A DNA stretch of 64,000 nucleotides from Streptomyces sp. NBC_01244. Lineage in GTDB: Bacteria; Actinomycetota; Actinomycetes; Streptomycetales; Streptomycetaceae. Within the stretch, counting starts at the first letter, position 1. Each line of letters opens with the position of its first letter. Positions 31,721 to 40,072 of this stretch are shown here, in pieces. The notes under the pieces were generated by a model. The model searched no databases, had not been told where the DNA came from, and worked only from the letters and a program-made list of their open reading frames with translations. The stretch lies in the NCBI RefSeq assembly GCF_035987325.1, contig NZ_CP108488.1:6820001-6884000 (forward strand), read 5' to 3'. The position numbers were made by a program, and so were the translations under genes.

Positions 31721-34280
31721 ATGATGCTGCGCTACGCACTCCAGACCGTCAGAGACCGCAAAGCCGGTTTCCTCGGCGCCTTCCTCGCCCTGTTGTGCGC
31801 GGCGGCCCTCGTCACCGCCTGCGGAACCCTCCTGGAGACGGGACTGCGCGGGACGATCGCCACCGAGCGCTACGCGGGCGCCCCGGTGGTCGTCTCCGCC
31901 GACCAGAACGTCCACACGACGACGGTCAAGGTGAAGAAGGGCGACAAGCCGAAGGTCAAGACGAAGCACAAGGCCAAGCCCGTCGCCGAACGGGCCTGGC
32001 TGCCGGCCGCCACCGTGGACACCGTCCGCGCGGTGCCCGGAGTCGAGCGGGCCGTCCCCGAGCTCACCTTCCAGGCCGTGCCGCTCACCAAGGGCGGACC
32101 GGGCGGCGAAGGCGCGAAGCCCTCGTACGGTCACGCCTGGAGCTCGGCCGCGCTGACCCCCTTCACGCTCGCCGAAGGCCGCGCCCCCCAGGGTGGTGAC
32201 GAGGTCGTCGTCGACCGCGGACTCGCCGCCCGCGCGGCCCTGAAGCCCGGCTCCGCACTCACCGTGCAGTCCACCGGCGCGCCCAAGACCTACACGGTCA
32301 GCGGGATCGCCGCCGCGGCCGGCGGGAGCCTCGCAAACCAGAGCGCGCTGTTCTTCGGCGACGCCGAGGCGCAGCGGCTCGCCGCCCGTGAAGGCCGGGT
32401 CAGCGCCATCGGGGTACTGCCCCGGGCAGGAGTGGACGCCGGCGAGGTGGCCGTGCGGATCCGGCAGGCGCTCCGGGGCACCACCGCGCAGGTGGCCACC
32501 GGCGACGAGCGGGGCCCCGTGGAATTCCTCGACGCGGCCGGCGCCCGGATCAAGCTGGTTTCCATGGGCGGCGCGATGGGCGGTACCTCGCTCCTCGTGG
32601 CGGTCCTCGTGGTCGTCGGCACCTTCTCCCTGTCGATCCAGCAGCGCCACCGGGAGCTCGCCCTGCTCCGTGCCATCGCCGCCACCCCCGGGCAGCTGCG
32701 GAGCATGATCGGCCGCGAGGCGCTGCTCGTCGGACTGGCCGCCGGAGTCGCAGGAGCCCTCGCCGGGCTGCCGCTGGCCGCCTGGCTGCACGGACGGTTC
32801 GTCGACGCGGGGGTCGTCCCCGTGACCCTGGAACGCACCGCCGGGATCTTCCCGATGATCGCCGCCGTCGGCGCGAGCCTGCTCGGAGCCTGGGCCGCGG
32901 CCCGGATCACCGCACGGCGGGTGGCCCGCGTCCGACCCGCCGAGGCGCTTGCCGAGGCCGCCGCAGAGCGGGGCCGGCCCACGTGGGCGCGGCTCGTCGC
33001 CGGGACGCTGCTGCTGGCGGCCGGCGTGGTCCTGGTCGCCGTACTGAGCACGCTGCGCACCGAGCCGGCTTCGACTCCGGTCACCTTCCTCGCCGTCGTG
33101 GTGCTCGCCGGAGCCGTCGCCCTGCTGGGCCCGCTGATCGTCAAGGCCGCGGCCGCGCTGCTCGCCGGGCCGCTCCGGCTGGCCGGCCCGGGGGGCCGCC
33201 TGGCCACCGCGAACCTGCGCGGCAACGCGACCCGGATGGCCTGCGCCGTCACCCCGCTCACCCTGCTGATCGGGATGGCCTGCACCGTGCTCTTCGTCAC
33301 CCCGACGCTCGGCGACGCCGCCCGGGCGCAGGCCCGTGAGGGAGTACGGGCCGAGTGGGTGCTCCAGGGCCGGGGGCCGGGGGTTCCCGGCGCCGCCGCC
33401 GAGCGGATCCGCCGGACCCCCGGGGTCCTGGCGGCCACCGAGATCGTGCACACGTCGATCCGGGTGGGGCTGACGAAGTACGCGGCGCAGGGCGTGACCC
33501 CGGCCGGACTGGACCGGACCTGGAACCCGGGGGGTGACGGCCGGGAGCCTGACGGGGTTCGGGGAGAAGAGCGTCGCGGTGAGCGAACCGGCCGCGGACC
33601 AGCTGGGCCTGAAGCCGGGCAGCCCGCTCTCGCTGACGCTGGGGGACGGAACGCCGGTCACCCTGACCGTGTCCGCGGTGTACGCGCGGGGGCTCGGCTT
33701 CGGGGACGTGACACTGCCGCACGGTCTGGTCGCCGCGCACGTCGACGACCCGCTGGCTTCCAGCGTGCTGGTGGCGGGGCCGGTGGTACGGGAGGTGCTC
33801 GCCTCGGCGGTACGGGAGTACCCGGGCGTGGCCGTGCTGTCGGCGGCCGAAGCGGACGGCGCACGGGCGGAGCGGCAGGCGGCCGGGTCGGAGATCAACC
33901 TGCTGGCGATGGGGCTCGTCCTGGCCTTCACCGCGATCGCGGTGGCCAACACCCTGGCGATGTCCACGGGGGAGCGGCTGCGGGAGTTCGCGATGCTGAG
34001 GCTCGCGGGGGCGACGCGTCGGCAGGTGCGGGGGATGCTTCGGGTGGAGGCGCTGGCGGTGCTCCTGATGGGGGTGGTGCTGGGGTCCGGGATCTCGCTG
34101 GCGGTCCTCACCGCGTTCAGCGTGGGCATGACGGGCACGGCGGCCGCGGTGGTGCTGCCGCTGGTGTACGGGGTGGTCGTGGGCGGGGCGGGGCTGGTCG
34201 CGCTGTGCTCCACGGGCTTCGCCGGGCGGGTGGCGATGCGGCCCCGCCCGGTGGACCTCGCGGCGGCCAAGGGCGCATGA
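31721..34280 (+). pseudogene. FtsX-type ABC transporter permease, split by a frameshift in a G6 run
   Basis: Two frames together encode one MacB/FtsX-like permease of about 850 aa. Frame 1 (from ATG 31721, MMLRYALQTVRDRKAGFLGA) has an N-terminal helix, an extracytoplasmic domain, the first FtsX core (helices near residues 290-400) and a helix-rich middle. Frame 2 (about 33534-34280) has the second extracytoplasmic part and the last FtsX core (AMGLVLAFTAIAVANTLAMS). The switch is at a run of six G (33529-33534): removing one G restores the expected Trp-Asn-Pro-Gly-Val-Thr-Ala-Gly. Frame 1 stays open by chance into the next gene, giving a misleading long frame. No ATPase gene is adjacent. Real mutation, sequencing error or slippage cannot be told apart here. 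Confidence 0.85.
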
Positions 34281-34327
34281 CGACCGGCCGACCGAGCCTG
34301 AGCCGGCCGGATGTCGGTGCCTCCTTC

Positions 34328-34333
34328 TACATT
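34328..34333 (+). promoter_or_regulatory. -10 box TACATT, leaderless start of the unknown gene at 34340
   Basis: TACATT ends 6 nt before ATG 34340; no ribosome site or -35 box is visible. Confidence 0.5.
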
Positions 34334-34339
34334 GGCGCC

Positions 34340-35377
34340 ATGAAGATCACCGAACTGACACTCACGGAGGCCTGGCGGCGGACGGCCGCGCGACACCCCC
34401 TGCTCGACACGGTCGGGCTGCCGCCCGTGGTGCACTCGGCCGACGAGGTGGAGGAGTGGGTCGAGCGTGCCGGGCGTGCCGGGATGGAGGACGCCGGCCT
34501 GTGCCTGCTGCTGGACGAGGACGGCACGGTGCACGGCCATCACGATCCCTCCTACGAGGCCTTCGCCACCCGCGATCTCGACCAGGTGCTGTACCTGATC
34601 GCCGAGGACGCGATGCGCCGGCGCGGAGGCGTCCCCGCGGAGACGGCGGACGCGCTGGACCGCATCGACCCGGTGTGGGGCAGGCGGTTCCGCGGCGGCG
34701 GCCTGGACGACCCGGGGACGATGGAGGCCTGCGGGCGCGACCCGCTGGAGGGGCTCGCCTGGATGGCCGTGCCCTGGACCGGCCAGAACCCGTACACGAC
34801 GCTCGCCTTCCACCGCGCGGAGCCCGGGCGCACCGTAGACCCCGCGCGACTGGCCCTTCTGTACGGGGCCGATCCCGCGCAGGTCGCCGCCGGTACTCGG
34901 CTGAAGGACCTGGATGCGGCCGACGGGGGCCGGGCCCACGGTGCGTGGGAGAGCTGCTGTTACGGGCAGGCGGGCGAGTGGACGTTCCTCCTGTACCACG
35001 ACACGCCGCCGGGGGCCTTCACCGACAAGGAGGCGTACGCGGACCTCGGGATCAGGGAGAGCGTGTGGCTGGCCGCCACCGCCGCGAAGGCCATCTACAC
35101 CTTCGACTACGTGCGGGACGGCCGCCGCGTCGACGATGACCACGAGCGGGGCATGCTGGAGCTGCTCTGGTACGAGTACGGCCGCGCGCCCTATCTGCGG
35201 GGCGGCGAGCTGGACTTCCTCAACCGGGCCGTGCGCCGCGCCGAGCTGGACCACCCCGAACTGACCAACACCTACGAGCTGTACTTCCACGCCCTGGAGG
35301 AGTCCCTCGGACTGCGCCTGCCGCGCCGGGACTTCGAGGCGGGGGAGGTGCGTACCGCCTACTGGGCGGGGGAGTAG
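34340..35377 (+). CDS. Unknown soluble protein
   Basis: 345 aa, hydrophilic, no signal peptide or transmembrane helix, with many Trp, Asp and Glu residues. Recognisable blocks are AWRRTAARHPLLDTVGLPPV near the start, EDGTVHGHHDPSYEA, and a Cys pair in WESCCYGQAGEW near residue 200. I do not recognise the family. ATG 34340 is likely leaderless (TACATT, 6 nt). It follows the broken permease by 59 bp and ends at a hairpin facing the rhodanese gene. Codon use is ordinary for this genome. Confidence 0.75.
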   Translation: MKITELTLTEAWRRTAARHPLLDTVGLPPVVHSADEVEEWVERAGRAGMEDAGLCLLLDEDGTVHGHHDPSYEAFATRDLDQVLYLIAEDAMRRRGGVPAETADALDRIDPVWGRRFRGGGLDDPGTMEACGRDPLEGLAWMAVPWTGQNPYTTLAFHRAEPGRTVDPARLALLYGADPAQVAAGTRLKDLDAADGGRAHGAWESCCYGQAGEWTFLLYHDTPPGAFTDKEAYADLGIRESVWLAATAAKAIYTFDYVRDGRRVDDDHERGMLELLWYEYGRAPYLRGGELDFLNRAVRRAELDHPELTNTYELYFHALEESLGLRLPRRDFEAGEVRTAYWAGE

Positions 35378-35398
35378 GTGCCCCTGCCCCCCCGCCAC

Positions 35399-35417
35399 CG
35401 CCGGACGGAGTCCGGCG
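35399..35417. terminator. Hairpin between convergent genes; copy of a dispersed repeat
   Basis: CGCCGGAC (35399-35406) pairs perfectly with GTCCGGCG (35410-35417) around GGA. A 23-bp stretch including it (35395-35417) recurs exactly, inverted, at 57580-57602. Confidence 0.7.
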
Positions 35418-35455
35418 CGGCGGAGCGAAGCCCGCGCAGCGGTGCGAGCTCCGCG

Positions 35456-35836
35456 TCAAGAAGGAACGACGGGCAGGCCGGCCGCCTTCCAGGCCTGGAA
35501 GCCGCCCGTGAGGTCCGTCGCGTGGGGGAGGGACAGGGCGTGCAGGGAGGCCGCCGCGAGGGTGGAGGCGTAGCCCTCGTTGCAGATGACGATCACGCGG
35601 ATGTCGTGGTCCACCGCCTCCGGGAGGCGGTGGGAGCCCTCGGGGTCGAGGCGCCATTCCAGTTCGTTGCGCTCGATCAGCAGGGCGCCGGGGATCAGTC
35701 CGTCCCGCTCGCGCAGGGCCTGGTACCGGATGTCGACCAGCAGGGCCCCGGTCAGGGACTCCGCGTGCGCCTGGGCCGGGTCCACGCGGGTGTACGTGGT
35801 CCGTAGCCGGTCGACCAGCGCGTCGATGCCGCTCAC
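35456..35836 (-). CDS. Rhodanese-like sulfurtransferase
   Basis: 126-aa single-domain rhodanese. The active-site Cys lies in VIVICNEGYAS (CNEGY loop), with LLVDIRYQ as the N-terminal strand and TDLTGGFQAWKAAGLPV as the typical C-terminal end. GTG 35836 overlaps the cysteine dioxygenase stop by GTGA, so the two are translated together. With cysteine dioxygenase it probably handles sulfur from cysteine catabolism (persulfide or sulfite/thiosulfate transfer). Confidence 0.9.
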   Translation of the reverse strand: MSGIDALVDRLRTTYTRVDPAQAHAESLTGALLVDIRYQALRERDGLIPGALLIERNELEWRLDPEGSHRLPEAVDHDIRVIVICNEGYASTLAAASLHALSLPHATDLTGGFQAWKAAGLPVVPS

Positions 35837-36378
35837 TGCCAGTCCGCCGGACGCTCGACCTGCTCCAGCGTGAGCACCGGGCCGGTGCGGCTGTAGCGGC
35901 GGATCAGGGGGAGCGGCGGGTGGTACGCGTGGACGGAGATCGCGTGCTCGGTCGCGGACTCGTTGAGCACCTCGTGCACGTGGTGCTCGCCGAAGGCCCG
36001 CCCGGTGCCCGCGCCCAGCCGGCGCGTGCGGTCCACGTCGGGGGCCAGGGAGAGGGACTGCCAGCCCTCCGAGGGGAGGCGGACCGCCAGGGAGTTCTCC
36101 GTGAGGCGCCCGCGCGCGGTCGTGAACGCGCCCCGCGACTCGGCGTGGTCGTGCCAGCCGGTGCCGGTGCCGGGCGGCCAGCCGATCAGCCAGGCCTCGC
36201 TGCCGCCCGGGCCGTCGAGCCGGATCCACGTCCGCCCCTCGGGATCGAGGGGGAGGAAGGCGATCAGCTCGGGGTCGGAGGCGATGCGCAGGGTGAAGGC
36301 GAGGAGATCCGCCGGCGAGATGGCCGGGGCGGAAGCCGCAGCCGGGGGCGGGGCGGGGGCGTGCGTGGGTGCAGACAT
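35833..36378 (-). CDS. Cysteine dioxygenase type I family protein
   Basis: 181-aa cupin iron enzyme oxidising cysteine to cysteine sulfinate. Metal and substrate motifs are visible: GWHDHAESRGAF (two His of cupin motif 1, near residues 74-76), RAFGEHHVHEVLN (HxH) and HAYHPPLP near the C-terminus. The first ~18 residues are Ala/Pro-rich. ATG 36378 starts the frame; an AGGA lies about 12 nt upstream. It is coupled to the rhodanese gene and lies downstream of a cysteine-rich leader peptide, suggesting control by cysteine supply. Confidence 0.88.
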   Translation of the reverse strand: MSAPTHAPAPPPAAASAPAISPADLLAFTLRIASDPELIAFLPLDPEGRTWIRLDGPGGSEAWLIGWPPGTGTGWHDHAESRGAFTTARGRLTENSLAVRLPSEGWQSLSLAPDVDRTRRLGAGTGRAFGEHHVHEVLNESATEHAISVHAYHPPLPLIRRYSRTGPVLTLEQVERPADWQ

Positions 36379-36451
36379 GGAGGATGACCGTCCTGGGGGT
36401 TCGCGAGGGTGCGCGGCACATCCGCATGGGGGCGCGCGGGGGAAGGGCGAA

Positions 36452-36538
36452 TCAGCAGGAAGGGCGACATACGCAGCCCGCGTAGCGGAGCAGGTCCATA
36501 TGGACCCTCCGCCACAGGCGTACGTCGTTGCCGGTCAT
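36452..36538 (-). CDS. Cysteine-rich leader peptide (28 aa)
   Basis: Short frame ATG 36538 to TGA 36452. It ends LRYAGCVCRPSC, with three Cys in the last seven residues, preceded by RLWRRVHMD. This matches the family of Streptomyces putative leader peptides before sulfur and cysteine genes. It sits 73 bp before cysteine dioxygenase on the same strand. Translation of the Cys codons when cysteine is scarce could stall ribosomes and change expression downstream. The start is supported by a full promoter 7 nt upstream (leaderless); an internal ATG at 36499 is possible. Confidence 0.82.
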   Translation of the reverse strand: MTGNDVRLWRRVHMDLLRYAGCVCRPSC

Positions 36539-36545
36539 GTCCGCG

Positions 36546-36574
36546 AGTGAAGCACGAGTCGACCGGAGGGTCAA
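36546..36574 (-). promoter_or_regulatory. Promoter TTGACC-N17-TTCACT of leader peptide/cysteine dioxygenase operon
   Basis: On the minus strand TTGACC (36574-36569), 17 nt, TTCACT (36551-36546), 7 nt, then the leader ATG. Spacing is ideal for a vegetative promoter with a leaderless transcript. Confidence 0.75.
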
Positions 36575-36607
36575 TCGATCATCGCTCGGGAGACGCTCGA
36601 TGGATGC

Positions 36608-38194
36608 TCAATCGATGACGGGTGCGGCGGCGGGCAGGGCCCTGGGGGCCGCCCTGGTCGGGGGAGCTTCCGGTGCCCCGTGCCGGAGCGCGTCCGCGGC
36701 CTCGTACAGCTCGGCCGGGTGGACCCCGGCGAACGTGGCCGCGAGATGCCCGTCAGGTCGTACGAGGAGCACGGTGTGCGCCGCCGCCCCCGGGTAGCCG
36801 TCCGCCACGAGCAGCTCCGCCCGGACCGGCAGCGCGGCGACCGCCGCCGCCAGGCGGGGCATCAGGCCGGCGCTCACCCAGTGCCGCCGGTCCCAGACCC
36901 CGGTGCCCGGGGCGACGAGGACGACGAGCAGCCGGCCCCGCCCCAGCTGGTCGCGCAGCGGCACCGTCGAGCCGTCGGGCGCGGTCACCGGGACGTTCTC
37001 CACGGGCCCGCCCGGCTCGGTGGCGGTGGGCACGTCGTGGACGGCCACGGGCGGGGCGTACACCGGCTCCGCGCCGAGCGGGCCGCGCCCCAAATGGCCG
37101 TCGGTCAGCAGTAGTTCGGCGGCGCGCGAGGCGCCCGGGAGGTAGTTGCGCAGCCCGCCCCCGGTGCGCAGTACGGGCATGGCCTGGTCGGCGGCGCGCA
37201 GTCGGGCGGCCACCGCCCTGCGGCGCTCGGCCTCGTAACTGTCGAGGAGTTCCTCGGAGGCCCCCTGGTGCCAGGCGAGGGAGAGCTTCCAGGCGAGGTT
37301 CTCGGCGTCCCGGAGCCCCTCCTCGACGCCCTGGGTGCCGAGCGCGCCGAGCAGGTGCGCCGCGTCCCCGGCGAGGAAGCAGCGGCCGTCGCGCCAGCGC
37401 CGGGCGAGCCGGTGGTGCAGGGTGTGGACCCCGGTGTCGAGGAGTTCGTACGGGGGCGTCGTGCCCCCGCACCACAGGGCGAGGCTGTCGCGGATGAGGG
37501 TCACCAGCGCGTCGGGGGTGACGAGGTCCCCGCGCGCCGGGAGCAGCCAGTCCAGCCGGTACACCCCGTCGGCCAGCGGCCTGGCGGTGATCTCCTCGGG
37601 CGGGCTGCGGTGCAGCAACGCTTCACCGGGCCAGGGCAGTTCGGTGCGCAGGGCGGCCACGGCGTGCCGTTCGACGGCGGTGCGGCCGGGGAAGCGGATG
37701 CCGAGCAGCTTGCGCACGGTGGAGCGGGCTCCGTCGCAGCCGACCAGGTGGCTCCCGCGCCACCACGTGGTCTCGGCACCCCGGGTGTGGGCGGTGACCC
37801 CGCGCCCGTCCTGCTCCAGGGCGTCGAGTTTGCTCTCGGTGACCAGCTGGACCAGCGGGTGCGCCGCGGCGGCGTCGCGCAGTCCGCGGGTCAGGGCGTG
37901 CTGGGGCAGGTGGATCGGGGCCGGGCCGTCCTCGAAGGTGATCCTTTGCGACTCGCGGCCGCGCCGCATGGTCCGCCAGGCGGTGAAGTACGCGCCCTCG
38001 TCGCGCAGGGTCGTACACCCCAGCCGGTGCACCATGGCGGCGGTGTCGGAGTGCAGGGCGACGGTGCGGGCGGGGCGGAGCTCGTCCTTGCCGGATCCCT
38101 CGTCGAGCACGACGCAGGGCACGCCCTGGCCGGCCAGGGCGAGGGACAGGGACAGTCCGACGGGCCCCGCGCCGACGACGATCACCGGGTCCAT
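36608..38194 (-). CDS. FAD-dependent aromatic-ring monooxygenase (PheA/TfdB family)
   Basis: 528-aa flavoprotein hydroxylase. FAD motifs: GAGPVGLSLSLALAGQG (dinucleotide fold, residues ~7-23), VGCDGARSTVRKLLGI (DG motif), and RCFLAGDAAHLLGALGTQG (GD motif, ~residue 285). The C-terminal ~140 residues form a thioredoxin-like domain typical of phenol hydroxylase relatives. NAD(P)H-dependent hydroxylation of an aromatic or polyketide is likely; the substrate is unknown. ATG 38194 starts directly at the fold and has GGGAG about 8 nt upstream. A canonical promoter and palindromic site lie just upstream. Confidence 0.88.
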   Translation of the reverse strand: MDPVIVVGAGPVGLSLSLALAGQGVPCVVLDEGSGKDELRPARTVALHSDTAAMVHRLGCTTLRDEGAYFTAWRTMRRGRESQRITFEDGPAPIHLPQHALTRGLRDAAAAHPLVQLVTESKLDALEQDGRGVTAHTRGAETTWWRGSHLVGCDGARSTVRKLLGIRFPGRTAVERHAVAALRTELPWPGEALLHRSPPEEITARPLADGVYRLDWLLPARGDLVTPDALVTLIRDSLALWCGGTTPPYELLDTGVHTLHHRLARRWRDGRCFLAGDAAHLLGALGTQGVEEGLRDAENLAWKLSLAWHQGASEELLDSYEAERRRAVAARLRAADQAMPVLRTGGGLRNYLPGASRAAELLLTDGHLGRGPLGAEPVYAPPVAVHDVPTATEPGGPVENVPVTAPDGSTVPLRDQLGRGRLLVVLVAPGTGVWDRRHWVSAGLMPRLAAAVAALPVRAELLVADGYPGAAAHTVLLVRPDGHLAATFAGVHPAELYEAADALRHGAPEAPPTRAAPRALPAAAPVID

Positions 38195-38217
38195 GATGTG
38201 GCTCCCGGTGTCCGGTA

Positions 38218-38227
38218 TGTGATCACA
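38218..38227. promoter_or_regulatory. Palindrome TGTGATCACA near the monooxygenase transcription start
   Basis: A perfect 10-bp palindrome lies just downstream of the -10 box, at about +1 to +10, with flanking GTATG direct repeats. It is a plausible operator for an unlinked regulator. Confidence 0.45.
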
Positions 38228-38233
38228 GAACGT

Positions 38234-38262
38234 ATGCAACCCACTGGAGGTGCCTGCGTCAA
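38234..38262 (-). promoter_or_regulatory. Promoter TTGACG-N17-TTGCAT of the monooxygenase gene
   Basis: On the minus strand TTGACG (38262-38257) and TTGCAT (38239-38234) are 17 nt apart, giving a start near 38227 and a leader of about 30 nt. Confidence 0.6.
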
Positions 38263-38287
38263 GTGACGCCGGTCCGGACAATGCCGA

Positions 38288-38318
38288 GTGGTGCGACGGA
38301 TGAGTTCCGTCGCACCAC
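38288..38318 (-). terminator. Hairpin after the glu operon
   Basis: GTGGTGCGACGGA (38288-38300) pairs perfectly with TCCGTCGCACCAC (38306-38318) around TGAGT. It lies about 90 nt past the gluD stop and upstream of the monooxygenase promoter, so termination is the likely role. Confidence 0.65.
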
Positions 38319-38406
38319 ACGTGTCCCGCCAGTGTACTGACCGGCTGTCAGGCCGGTTGCCGGACGCGGGTTCGAGCGCATGTCCGATGCCGCGCCGGGA
38401 GGACGG

Positions 38407-39285
38407 TCAGGCGCCGCCGGTGTTCTCGCCCGCGTTGACCAGGTCCATCGGAATCATCGCGTCGGTGGTCCGCTTCGACTTGCGCAGACGGCCCTCCAGC
38501 CAGGAGGCGAAGGAGGTGAGGGCGAAGTTCACCGCGATGTAGATCGCCGCGATCACGATGAGGGTCGGGATGGTGTTGCTGAAGTTCGCGGAGATCTGCC
38601 GGTACGTCGACAGCAGCTCGGCGAGGCCCAGTACCGCACCTCCGATCGCGGTGTCCTTGAGGATCACCACGAGCTGGCTGACCAGCGCCGGCAGCATCGC
38701 GGTCACCGCCTGCGGGATCAGGACGTAGGTCATGACCTGGCCCTTGCGCATGCCGATCGCCTTCGCGGCGTCGGTCTGGCCCTTCGGCAGCGACTCGACG
38801 CCGGCCCGGACGATCTCGCCGATGACCGCGGAGTTGTACAGGACCAGGCCGGTGATCACGGCGTACAGCGGCCGCACCTCGGAGTCCACGCCGGTGTACT
38901 GCACGTAGAAGGCGGAGCCGAAGAGCATCAGCATCAGGACCGGGATGGCCCGGAAGAACTCGACCCAGGTGCCCACGATGCTGCGTACCCACGCGTGGTC
39001 GGAGAGCCGGCCCATGCCGAGGAGGGCGCCCAGGGGCAGGGCGATCACCATGGCGATGACGCCGGCCCGCAGGGTCTCGCCGAGCCCGGGGAGCAGGAAC
39101 GTCGTCCATACCTGGCTGTCCGTGAAGAAGGGGCTCCACTTGTCGGCGTCGAGCTGGTTCTTGTCCGCCAGGGCGGACAGCACCCACCAGGCGACGGCCG
39201 CGGCCACGACGAGGAAGATCCCGCTGTAGATCCAGTTGCGCGCCTTGGCCTTGGGGCCCGGGGCGTCGTACAGCACGGAGGTCAT
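38407..39285 (-). CDS. gluD: Glutamate/polar amino acid ABC transporter permease GluD
   Basis: 292-aa inner-membrane permease. After an N-terminal helix (NWIYSGIFLVVAAAVAWWVL) come the HEAT-family permease core helices; the EAA loop facing the ATPase is AGVESLPKGQTDAAKAIGM. It is the last gene of gluABCD. ATG 39285 overlaps the gluC stop (ATGA). The longer N- and C-terminal tails compared with gluC match the GluD type. A strong hairpin follows about 90 nt later. Confidence 0.9.
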   Translation of the reverse strand: MTSVLYDAPGPKAKARNWIYSGIFLVVAAAVAWWVLSALADKNQLDADKWSPFFTDSQVWTTFLLPGLGETLRAGVIAMVIALPLGALLGMGRLSDHAWVRSIVGTWVEFFRAIPVLMLMLFGSAFYVQYTGVDSEVRPLYAVITGLVLYNSAVIGEIVRAGVESLPKGQTDAAKAIGMRKGQVMTYVLIPQAVTAMLPALVSQLVVILKDTAIGGAVLGLAELLSTYRQISANFSNTIPTLIVIAAIYIAVNFALTSFASWLEGRLRKSKRTTDAMIPMDLVNAGENTGGA

Positions 39286-39956
39286 CGCTTCACCGCCACT
39301 CGCTTGGCAACCCAGCCCAGGAGCAGGCCGGTGGGCAGGGTCAGAAGGACGAAGCCGAGGGCGAAGACGCCGAAGACGGCGAAGAGGTCCTGCGGCTCGT
39401 TCTCGACCATCTCCTTCATCAGGAGCGCGGCCTCGGCCACGCCGATCGCCGCGGCCACCGTGGTGTTCTTGGTGAGGGCGATCAGTACGTTGGCGAGCGG
39501 CGCGATGACCGCCCGGAACGCCTGGGGGAGCACGATCAGGGTGAGCGTCTGGAGGAAGCTCATGCCCAGGGCGCGGGAGGCCTCGGCCTGGCCGACCGGG
39601 ACCGTGTTGATGCCCGAGCGGATCGCCTCGCAGACGAAGGTGCCGGTGTAGGCGATGAACCCGAGGACCGCGAGCCGGAAGCCGATCTCCTTGAAGGTGC
39701 CGCCGCCGAGGGTGACGCCGAGGGTCTGGCTGAGGCCCAGCGAACACCCGATGATCAGCACGGTCAGCGGGGTGTTGCGCACGAGGTTGACGTACGCGGT
39801 GCCGAAGCCCCGCATCAGCGGCACCGGGCTGACCCGCATCCCGGCCAGTACGGTGCCCCAGATCAGGGACCCGACGGCCGAGTAGAGGGTGAGCTGAACC
39901 GTCACCCAGAAGGCTCCGAGCACGTCGTACTGCCCGGAATCAAGAAAATCGAACAC
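39282..39956 (-). CDS. gluC: Glutamate/polar amino acid ABC transporter permease GluC
   Basis: 224-aa permease with about five helices. The EAA motif is SGINTVPVGQAEASRALGM, near residue 115. GTG 39956 (MFDFLDSGQYDVLGAF after initiation) has GCAGG a few nt upstream. Its stop overlaps gluD. Two GC-rich hairpins lie between gluB and gluC and may lower permease expression relative to the binding protein. Confidence 0.9.
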   Translation of the reverse strand: MFDFLDSGQYDVLGAFWVTVQLTLYSAVGSLIWGTVLAGMRVSPVPLMRGFGTAYVNLVRNTPLTVLIIGCSLGLSQTLGVTLGGGTFKEIGFRLAVLGFIAYTGTFVCEAIRSGINTVPVGQAEASRALGMSFLQTLTLIVLPQAFRAVIAPLANVLIALTKNTTVAAAIGVAEAALLMKEMVENEPQDLFAVFGVFALGFVLLTLPTGLLLGWVAKRVAVKR

Positions 39957-40005
39957 GATGGCCTGCGCTCTCCCCAGGATGGCCAGGTGGGCCGGTGGGG
40001 CACGG

Positions 40006-40030
40006 CGCCGCCCGCGGCAGGCGGGCGGCG
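40006..40030 (-). terminator. Intercistronic hairpin 1 between gluB and gluC
   Basis: CGCCGCCCGC (40006-40015) pairs perfectly with GCGGGCGGCG (40021-40030) around a 5-nt loop. Inside the operon it probably stabilises the gluB message or terminates part of transcription. Confidence 0.6.
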
Positions 40031-40052
40031 ACGCTCCTCACCGATGGATCGG

Positions 40053-40071
40053 CCGGCGGACCGGCCGCCGG
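40053..40071 (-). terminator. Intercistronic hairpin 2 immediately after gluB
   Basis: CCGGCGG (40053-40059) pairs with CCGCCGG (40065-40071) around a 5-nt loop, directly at the end of gluB. Confidence 0.45.
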
Positions 40072-40072
40072 A

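Noticed and set aside
31634..35377. A single 1247-codon protein joining the permease and the following gene
   Set aside because: After the G6 run the frame leaves the permease coding phase and only by chance stays open into the gene at 34340.
38218..38227. TGTGATCACA as a CRP site
   Set aside because: CRP half-sites need a 6-bp spacer; here they abut, so only a generic palindrome is claimed.
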